Source: JAEDES01 sp964470055
GTDB lineage: Bacteria; Bacillota_I; Bacilli_A; RF39; UBA660
Reading direction: 5' to 3'
DNA: 12,163 nt
NCBI GenBank assembly: GCA_964470055.1
Contig: CAYXZZ010000043.1
Span: 1-12,163, forward strand
Shown here piece by piece: positions 1-4,359 of the stretch; position 1 is the first letter of the stretch, and each line of letters begins with the position of its first letter. A model generated the notes under the pieces. That model worked only from the letters and a program-made list of their open reading frames with translations, had not been told where the DNA came from and did not search any database. A program made the position numbers and the translations under genes.

Positions 1-1
1 G

Positions 2-241
2 GCAGGAAGCGGGTACTCAAGTTATAGTACATCTTCATATCTATATACGGGGCAGAATTGGTGGTCTTTGTCGCCGTCTTACTTCTACAACAGCAACGCT
101 CGCGGGTTCTTCGTGTACTCTAACTTGAGCAGCGGCATCGTGAATTACACGGTCGGCGTTCGTCCGTCGGTTTCACTTGCACCCGGAACATTGTACTTTG
201 ACGGAGATGGAAGTGCAAGCAATCCATATATTGTGGAGTAG
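2..241 (+). CDS. DGR target protein, C-terminal fragment with variable domain (5' end outside window)
   Basis: This is the last 79 codons of a gene that begins outside the window. The frame is open from base 2 and ends at TAG (239-241). The peptide contains WWSLSPS, a variable stretch and then GVRPSVSL, and ends in NPYIVE. The W-SLSPS...GVRP framework is the usual scaffold of DGR variable proteins, which family knowledge places in the C-type-lectin/formylglycine-generating-enzyme-like fold used for ligand binding. The diversified residues lie between the two conserved blocks. The actual ligand, and whether the N-terminus is secreted or pilin-like, cannot be seen here. Codon use is richer in G+C than in the downstream genes, because the NNC-type codons of the variable repeat are kept in place by the template. 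Confidence 0.85.
   Translation, partial: AGSGYSSYSTSSYLYTGQNWWSLSPSYFYNSNARGFFVYSNLSSGIVNYTVGVRPSVSLAPGTLYFDGDGSASNPYIVE
60..167 (+). repeat. DGR variable repeat (VR)
   Basis: This is a 108-nt segment of the target gene that aligns without gaps to TR1 (445-552) at a constant offset of 385. There are 16 mismatches, and all fall on adenines of TR1 (8 A to T, 7 A to G, 1 A to C). Of 16 asparagine codons in the template, 12 are changed here (to Y, Y, S, R, F, Y, S, S, G, I, Y and V in order). The 3' end, GGCGTTCGTCCGT (155-167), followed by CGG, is the likely initiation-of-mutagenic-homing (IMH) end. The template has the same 13 bases followed by ATT instead, which is the expected IMH/IMH* difference. 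Confidence 0.95.
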
Positions 242-275
242 TGCTATGTGTTCCGCACTCTTGACTTGCGATAGC

Positions 276-299
276 GCCCACGAAAACCCTTTCGTGGGC
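276..299. other. Perfect 10-bp hairpin downstream of the VR gene
   Basis: GCCCACGAAA (276-285) and TTTCGTGGGC (290-299) are perfectly complementary around the 4-nt loop ACCC. The hairpin begins 34 nt after the target-gene stop. Known DGRs such as the Bordetella phage element have GC-rich hairpins or cruciforms just downstream of the VR that promote target recognition. This stem could play that role, or it could end transcription, although no T-run follows it. Confidence 0.7.
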
Positions 300-322
300 A
301 AAGAGGGCGAAGTCCTCCTTAT

Positions 323-344
323 CCCGCGCATTTTAATGCGCGGG
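323..344. other. Second perfect 10-bp GC-rich hairpin downstream of the VR gene
   Basis: CCCGCGCATT (323-332) pairs perfectly with AATGCGCGGG (335-344) around a two-base centre. The following sequence is A/T-rich but has no clean U-run, so it is a weak candidate for an intrinsic terminator of the target gene. Alternatively it is a second DGR target-side cruciform. It lies just before the first template unit (from 361), so it may insulate the target transcript from the template RNA. Confidence 0.6.
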
Positions 345-444
345 GCATTAAAAATAATTTTGGGTTAACTATATGAATAGTTAAATATAGATTAACTTAG
401 TTTGATACCGTATAAACGCCGTGTCGTAGTGTTGCACCCTGTTG

Positions 445-552
445 GGTGGTCTTTGTCGCCGTCTAACTTCAACAACAACAACGCTAACGGGTTCAACGTG
501 AACTCTAACTTGAACAACAACAACGTGAATAACACGAACGGCGTTCGTCCGT
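445..552 (+). repeat. DGR template repeat TR1 (template of the local VR)
   Basis: This 108-nt template is rich in AAC codons: 16 asparagine codons lie between the SLSPS-like and GVRP-like blocks. It is the only core in the array with the same length as the VR, and it matches the VR at every non-adenine position. Mutation of the first two bases of AAC can reach many amino acids but no stop codon, which is the classic DGR design. Like the other cores it ends GGCGTTCGTCCGT followed by ATTTTCAC, the IMH*-like junction. Confidence 0.95.
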
Positions 553-580
553 ATTTTCACTTTGGTATCTCTAATCATTT

Positions 581-729
581 GGTTACACTTATAACGAATG
601 GTCGCTATGGTGAAGTGTAGCCGTCACTTCAAGTGAAACAGGTATCAATCTATGGATTTATTCCTAAATATTTGATAGTCAAACTACATTAGTTAGTAAG
701 TTTTGAAAGTTAATGTAGTTTTAGCTATC
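581..729 (+). ncRNA. Putative DGR RNA 3' structured tail, unit 1
   Basis: Stem I: GGTTACACTT (581-590) pairs with AAGTGTAGCC (613-622). Stem II: TCACT (624-628) pairs with AGTGA (632-636). Stem III: GATAG (674-678) and AAACTACATTA (681-691) pair with TAATGTAGTTT (711-721) and CTATC (725-729). In stem I this unit has CAC/GTG where the other units have AAA/TTT or a wobble variant, which is a compensatory change. In Bordetella the region 3' of TR is part of the RNA that primes mutagenic cDNA synthesis. The same role here is inferred. A T-run at 735-740 could end the transcript. Confidence 0.7.
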
Positions 730-844
730 ATTAGTTTTTTGAAAATTTTTTGAAATAATTATATTTTTGAGTTAAACTATTATTGGTTAGAGTATAACTT
801 AGGATAATATCGTTATTTGGACGCTTTTTTGTTGATTCGCCTTT

Positions 845-947
845 GGGCGGGTCTTTGTCGCCGTCTTTCTCCGTTCTTGGTGCGTGGTCGGCTGGTGGGT
901 TTCTGCTTCGCTTGTTTGTTGCTGTTTCCCGCGCGGCGTTCGTCCGT
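845..947 (+). repeat. Adenine-free template-like core (unit 2)
   Basis: This core keeps the flanks GTCTTTGTCGCCGTCT and GGCGTTCGTCCGT plus the ATTTTCAC junction, but the sequence between them is GC/T-rich with no adenine. The adenine-free run extends from 836 to 947 (112 nt). The core is 7 nt shorter than TR1 between the conserved blocks, so the downstream GVRP frame is shifted relative to the upstream SLSPS frame. It is either a degenerate template or a core whose adenines were replaced by mutagenic self-homing. The flanking RNA stems are intact. Confidence 0.8.
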
Positions 948-967
948 ATTTTCACCTTAAATTATTT

Positions 968-1120
968 GGTTAAACTTATAACAACAAAAGTTGCTATGGT
1001 GAAGTTTGGCCGTTACTTATATGTGAAACAGATATTATTCTATGGATGATTTATCCTAAATCATTTGGCAGTAAACAATATTAGTTAGTAAACTTTGAAA
1101 GTTAATGTTGTTTTAACTGC
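968..1120 (+). ncRNA. Putative DGR RNA 3' structured tail, unit 2
   Basis: Stem I: GGTTAAACTT (968-977) pairs with AAGTTTGGCC (1002-1011) using two G-U pairs. The inner stem CAAC/GTTG replaces the ATAGTAC/GTATTAT of units 3-5. Stem III: GCAGT plus AAACAATATTA pairs with TAATGTTGTTT plus ACTGC. Compared with unit 1 (GATAG/CTATC and AAACTACATTA), both strands have changed together. The structure is therefore kept although the core has lost its adenines. Confidence 0.65.
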
Positions 1121-1248
1121 TTTTTGTTTGCTTTTTAATAGTTTGACGTATTATTTCAATTGTTTAAAGTTGGGTTAAACTATTTGTTTTTTTATAGATT
1201 AACTTAGGGTAATACCGTTTAGTGGCTTTTTTTCGTTGCCCCCTTTCG

Positions 1249-1365
1249 GGTGGTCTTTGTCGCCGTCTAACTTCAACAACAACAACGCTAACGGGTTCAA
1301 TTTGAATTCGTCTGGCCAGCTGAACAACAACAACAATGTGACTAACACGAACGGCGTTCGTCCGT
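1249..1365 (+). repeat. DGR template repeat TR3
   Basis: This is a 117-nt asparagine-codon-rich core with the same end blocks as TR1 but three codons longer. It contains an SSGQL-like insertion (TCGTCTGGC) in the middle. Its length and its non-adenine positions do not fit the VR at 60-167, so its target must lie elsewhere if it is active. The upstream C-rich/G-rich hairpin is CCC-TTTC-GGG (1241-1250). Confidence 0.85.
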
Positions 1366-1385
1366 ATTTTCACTTCAAAATATAC

Positions 1386-1535
1386 GGTTAAACTTATAGT
1401 ACTTATGTATTATGGTGAAGTTTAGCCATCACAATGAGTGAAACAGGTATTACTCTATGGATTTATTCCAAAATATTTAGTAGACAAACTACATTAGTTA
1501 GTAAGTTTTGAAAGTTAGTGTAGTTTTAGCTACTA
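1386..1535 (+). ncRNA. Putative DGR RNA 3' structured tail, unit 3
   Basis: Stem I: GGTTAAACTT (1386-1395) pairs with AAGTTTAGCC (1418-1427), enclosing ATAGTAC-TTAT-GTATTAT. Stem II: TCAC/GTGA. Stem III: TAGTAG (1478-1483) and AAACTACATTA pair with TAGTGTAGTTT and CTACTA (1530-1535). TAGTAG/CTACTA differs on both sides from unit 1. Confidence 0.65.
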
Positions 1536-1628
1536 TCATTTTATTAATTATGGGTTAAACTATTTGTTTTTTATAGATTAACTTAGGGTAATACTGTTTA
1601 GTAGATGTTTAGTATTTGACCCCCTGCG

Positions 1629-1742
1629 GGTGGTCTTTGTCGCCGTATAACTTCAATAATACTAATGCGAACGAGTTCAACTTGAATTCGTCTGGTAACT
1701 TGAACAACAACAACGTGAACAACACGAACGGCGTTCGTCCGT
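1629..1742 (+). repeat. DGR template repeat TR4
   Basis: This is a 114-nt core with many AAC/AAT codons and the same flanking blocks, two codons longer than TR1. It carries GAG where TR1 has GGG after the first variable group. It also has several silent-type differences (AAT for AAC, GCG for GCT), so it has drifted independently of the other cores. No VR with its length is in the window. The hairpin ACCC-CCTGC-GGGT (1619-1631) overlaps its start. Confidence 0.85.
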
Positions 1743-1766
1743 ATTTTCACTTTAAAGTAATTTTTT

Positions 1767-1920
1767 GGTTAAACTTATAGTACTTATGTATTATGGTGAA
1801 GTTTAGCCCTCACGATAAGTGAAACAGGTATTACTCTATGGAGATATTCCTAAACATTTGGTAGATAAACTACATTAGTTAGTAAATACTTTTTTGAAAG
1901 TTAATGTAGTTTTAACTATC
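1767..1920 (+). ncRNA. Putative DGR RNA 3' structured tail, unit 4
   Basis: Stem I lies at 1767-1776/1799-1808, with the inner hairpin ATAGTAC-TTAT-GTATTAT and a GGTG bulge. Stem II, TCAC-GATAA-GTGA, follows directly. Stem III pairs GGTAG (1860-1864) and AAACTACATTA with TAATGTAGTTT and CTATC (1916-1920), using a G-U pair. The sequence is nearly identical to unit 5 through stems I and II. Confidence 0.65.
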
Positions 1921-2048
1921 TTTTATATTATTTTACTCGGTTTATGATTGAGTTAAATTAAATTGTGGGTTAAACTATTATGTAGATAATATAGATTAAC
2001 TTAGGATAATACCATTAACGAGGATTGTTTTTGTTTGACCCCCTTTCA

Positions 2049-2162
2049 GGTGGTCTTTGTCGCCGTATAACTTCAACAACAACAACGCTAACGAGTTCAA
2101 CGTGAATTCGTCTGGCAAATTGAGCAACAACAACGTGAACAACACTAACGGCGTTCGTCCGT
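2049..2162 (+). repeat. DGR template repeat TR5 (proximal to avd)
   Basis: This is a 114-nt core with the same block order and length as TR4, including the TCGTCTGGC insertion and the GAG codon. Two codons in the variable part read AAA and AGC rather than AAC. It is the copy closest to avd and the reverse transcriptase gene, the position where the single template of many DGRs lies. Its target is not in the window. Confidence 0.85.
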
Positions 2163-2184
2163 ATTTTCACTTTAAAGTAATTTT

Positions 2185-2337
2185 GGTTAAACTTATAGTA
2201 CTTATGTATTATGGTGAAGTTTAGCCCTCACGATAAGTGAAACAGGTATTATTCTATGGATTTATTATCCTAAATATTTAGTAGATAAACTACATTAGTT
2301 AGTAGATATTTTGAAAATTAGTGTAGTTTTAACTACT
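2185..2337 (+). ncRNA. Putative DGR RNA 3' structured tail, unit 5
   Basis: Stem I: 2185-2194 with 2217-2226. Stem III: AGTAG (2280-2284) and AAACTACATTA pair with TAGTGTAGTTT and CTACT (2333-2337). The tail ends only 11 nt before the SD of avd. An RNA starting in the array could therefore be either a template RNA or the 5' leader of the avd-RT messenger. Confidence 0.65.
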
Positions 2338-2362
2338 TATTTTTTAATAAAGGAGTTTTATT

Positions 2363-2734
2363 ATGGTTTCTAATGATATGAATCGTCAGGACTTCACATT
2401 ATATAATAAAATAATTGACTACAGTAGTTATGTAAAACAATATGTTGTTGGTAATATCCCTAATAATCAAAGAAATTTACGTATTCATTTTCTTGATGAA
2501 GTTTATTCGTTGTCTAAAAATATGTTTTATGCTACATATAATAAAGGTAGTGTAAGAATGAAACACTTGATAGAGATGCAAGTTAATATATCTTTAATGG
2601 ATATGATGATGAATGAACTTAGAACATTTCCAGGTGTTCCTAAGAATAATATTGATTCTGCGGTAAAGAAATTGAGTAGTATTAAAAATATTGTTTATGC
2701 TTGGAAAATGAATGAAGAAAGCAAGAAAAAGTAA
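2363..2734 (+). CDS. avd: Avd-like DGR accessory variability protein
   Basis: This is a 123-aa basic, predicted all-helical protein. Its length, position beside a DGR reverse transcriptase and helical pattern (segments around LYNKIIDYSSYVKQYV, NLRIHFLDEVYSLSKNMFYA, RMKHLIEMQVNISLMDMMMNEL and AVKKLSSIKNIVYAWK) fit the Avd/23S-intervening-sequence four-helix-bundle family. Known Avd forms a pentameric, positively charged barrel that binds the reverse transcriptase and the template RNA and is needed for mutagenic homing. The start ATG follows AAAGGAG (2349-2355) at 7 nt. The 3' end overlaps the reverse transcriptase start by 23 nt, so the two are translationally coupled. Unlike in the Bordetella element, the templates lie upstream of avd rather than between avd and rt. 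Confidence 0.85.
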   Translation: MVSNDMNRQDFTLYNKIIDYSSYVKQYVVGNIPNNQRNLRIHFLDEVYSLSKNMFYATYNKGSVRMKHLIEMQVNISLMDMMMNELRTFPGVPKNNIDSAVKKLSSIKNIVYAWKMNEESKKK

Positions 2735-4196
2735 AAATATATATGATTCAGCAATTACATATGAGAATATATATGCTATGTGGTCAATTATCCGGAAAAC
2801 ATGTAAAAACAAGAAAGCAATTTTTTATTTTTCACTTAATTTAAATACTAATATTGATTTTATATATGATGTATTGAAAAATAGAAAATATGTTCCTTAT
2901 AAATATAGAACTTTTTTAATATTTGAACCTAAACCAAGATTAGTAATGAGTCAAACTGTATTTGATAAAATTATTAATCATTTTGTTGCGAATTATTATT
3001 TGATACCTTATTTAGATAGTAGACTTATTGATTCTAATGTTGCAACTAGAAAAGATAAAGGTAGTAAGTATGCAATGGAATTAATAAAAAAATATTATAA
3101 TAAAATATTAATTAATGATCCTAAAAAAGAAATATTTTGTTTAAAAATAGATGTAAGTAAATATTTTTATACTATAGATCATGAAATTTTAATAAATATG
3201 CTTTGTAAGTATATTCATGATGAAGAAGTTATTAATTTAATTAAGATTATTATTGATGAAACAAATAAAGATTATATAAATCAGAATATTACAAATTTTA
3301 ATAATAAATATAACGTAAATATTCCATTTTATAAAAATGGAAAAGGACTTAGTATAGGGGCTATGTCTAGTCAGTTTTTAGCAATATTTTATTTAAATGA
3401 ATTAGACCATTATATTAAAGAAGAACTTAAGTGTAAGTATTATATTAGATATATGGATGATTTTTTAATATTGGATGTTGATAAAGAAAGACTTAAGTTT
3501 TGTTATAAGAAAATACAAGAAGAATTGGTTAAGTTGAGATTAGTTCATAATAAGAAAAGTAATATTTATAGGTCTAGTGTTGGGTTTACTTTTTTGGGAT
3601 ATAGGTATCAGGTAGTGAATGGGAAATTGAAAATGTCTTTAAATTCTAAGACATATAAGAAAGTTAAGAAGAAATTGGAGTATTTAAATAATACTGATAA
3701 GGTTTTATATACTAAGACTTTGGCTAGTTATTATGGTTTTTTTAAACCTGTTTATAAGTTGGAGGGAGTTGAATTTAAATTGAAGTTAATTGATAGATAT
3801 AATTCTTATAAGTCTAAGTATAATAATTATATTGTTTTAATTAAAGATGGTCTTTTTTATAAGAGTTTTTATAATGATGCGAAGATTATTTGGTATTTGT
3901 TTGATTATAAGTATATAAATAATTCTGTATCTTTTGGGTTTACTCCTTATGATAAGGTTTTGTCTAAGTTGAATAAGTTGGATATAGGATATGTGGTTAT
4001 TGATAAGGATCAAGAGGTTTTAAAGTCTGTTAAGGATGAGGAAATTTATATTTCGTATGTTGAATTGGCTGAGAAAGCGTATGTTAAAAATACTAAGAGA
4101 GAGAAATTGGTAAATAAGTTTTTAGGGATTGTTAAAGATAGAGAAGATGTCTATGATGAGATTAATGAATTTTTAGATAAATATATTGAGAAGTAG
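2712..4196 (+). CDS. DGR reverse transcriptase with C-terminal MutS-I-like extension
   Basis: This 494-aa protein copies TR RNA into adenine-mutagenized cDNA that replaces the VR. Visible motifs: KIDVSKYF with catalytic D147; IGAMSSQ (215-221), where SQ is the DGR signature in place of the QG found in group II intron enzymes; YMDD (247-250); and the thumb-side GFTFLGYRY. The core ends near residue 335. Residues about 370-435 (IVLIKDGLFYKSFYNDAKII, then GFTPYDKVLSKLNKLDIGYVV) resemble the mismatch-recognition domain I of MutS. There, DFYE-F is followed by an AGxPYHALD...LxxxGYKVA segment. MutS-like accessory parts are known in DGRs, but here the mismatch-contacting F-x-E reads F-Y-K. The start ATG lies inside avd with a weak SD, so coupling is likely. 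Codon use is extremely AT-rich. Confidence 0.92.
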   Translation: MKKARKSKNIYDSAITYENIYAMWSIIRKTCKNKKAIFYFSLNLNTNIDFIYDVLKNRKYVPYKYRTFLIFEPKPRLVMSQTVFDKIINHFVANYYLIPYLDSRLIDSNVATRKDKGSKYAMELIKKYYNKILINDPKKEIFCLKIDVSKYFYTIDHEILINMLCKYIHDEEVINLIKIIIDETNKDYINQNITNFNNKYNVNIPFYKNGKGLSIGAMSSQFLAIFYLNELDHYIKEELKCKYYIRYMDDFLILDVDKERLKFCYKKIQEELVKLRLVHNKKSNIYRSSVGFTFLGYRYQVVNGKLKMSLNSKTYKKVKKKLEYLNNTDKVLYTKTLASYYGFFKPVYKLEGVEFKLKLIDRYNSYKSKYNNYIVLIKDGLFYKSFYNDAKIIWYLFDYKYINNSVSFGFTPYDKVLSKLNKLDIGYVVIDKDQEVLKSVKDEEIYISYVELAEKAYVKNTKREKLVNKFLGIVKDREDVYDEINEFLDKYIEK

Positions 4197-4218
4197 AATG
4201 AATGACATTCTACTTTTT
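4191..4218 (+). terminator. Intrinsic terminator of the DGR operon
   Basis: AGTAGAATG (4192-4200) and CATTCTACT (4206-4214) form a perfect stem with loop AATGA, followed by a T-run to 4218. The stop codon TAG of the reverse transcriptase lies inside the left arm, so the gene ends exactly at the terminator. Confidence 0.9.
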
Positions 4219-4294
4219 ATAAAAATAATGTGAAAAATCTATTTTGTTTGATTTACATAGTAAGAAAATTAACTGGTAAAAACAAATGATGATT

Positions 4295-4323
4295 TTGACG
4301 GAATAGTTTGTTTATGCTAGAAT
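4295..4323 (+). promoter_or_regulatory. Sigma-A-type promoter of tex
   Basis: TTGACG (4295-4300), a 17-bp spacer and TAGAAT (4318-4323) with an extended -10 TG at 4315-4316. It is close to consensus and sits between the DGR terminator and tex, which shows that tex is transcribed independently of the retroelement. Confidence 0.85.
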
Positions 4324-4359
4324 GATAATTGACTATAATCAGAAAGAGGTTAGAATTAC

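Larger units (their letters stand above)
361..2345 (+). repeat. Tandem array of five DGR template units
   Basis: Five units of about 380-415 bp follow each other, starting at 361, 768, 1171, 1551 and 1966. Each starts with a leader related to TGGGTTAAACTAT, then (A)TTAACTTAGG-TAATACCG, then a short C-rich/G-rich hairpin, then the core from GGTCTTTGTCGCCGT to GGCGTTCGTCCGT, and then a tail of about 170 nt with conserved stems. No convincing protein-coding gene lies in the array. The open frames across the cores come from stop-free asparagine codons. The array ends immediately before the SD of avd. A normal DGR has one template, so five copies served by a single reverse transcriptase is unusual. 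Confidence 0.9.

Noticed and set aside
381..1373. Open frames on both strands across the template cores (for example 381-578 minus, 402-620 plus, 1164-1373 minus)
   Set aside because: They exist because the AAC-rich cores lack stop codons. They have no SD, and their translations are either template peptide (poly-Asn) or its antisense (poly-Val).
361..2345. CRISPR-like repeat array
   Set aside because: The repeats are about 400 bp apart, long, and contain template cores. There are no short direct repeats with uniform spacers and no cas genes.
1..4218. Prophage as the carrier of the DGR
   Set aside because: No phage structural, integrase or lysis gene is visible. The DGR is bounded by a terminator and a housekeeping gene (tex). 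The left side is cut by the window edge, so a phage on that side cannot be excluded.
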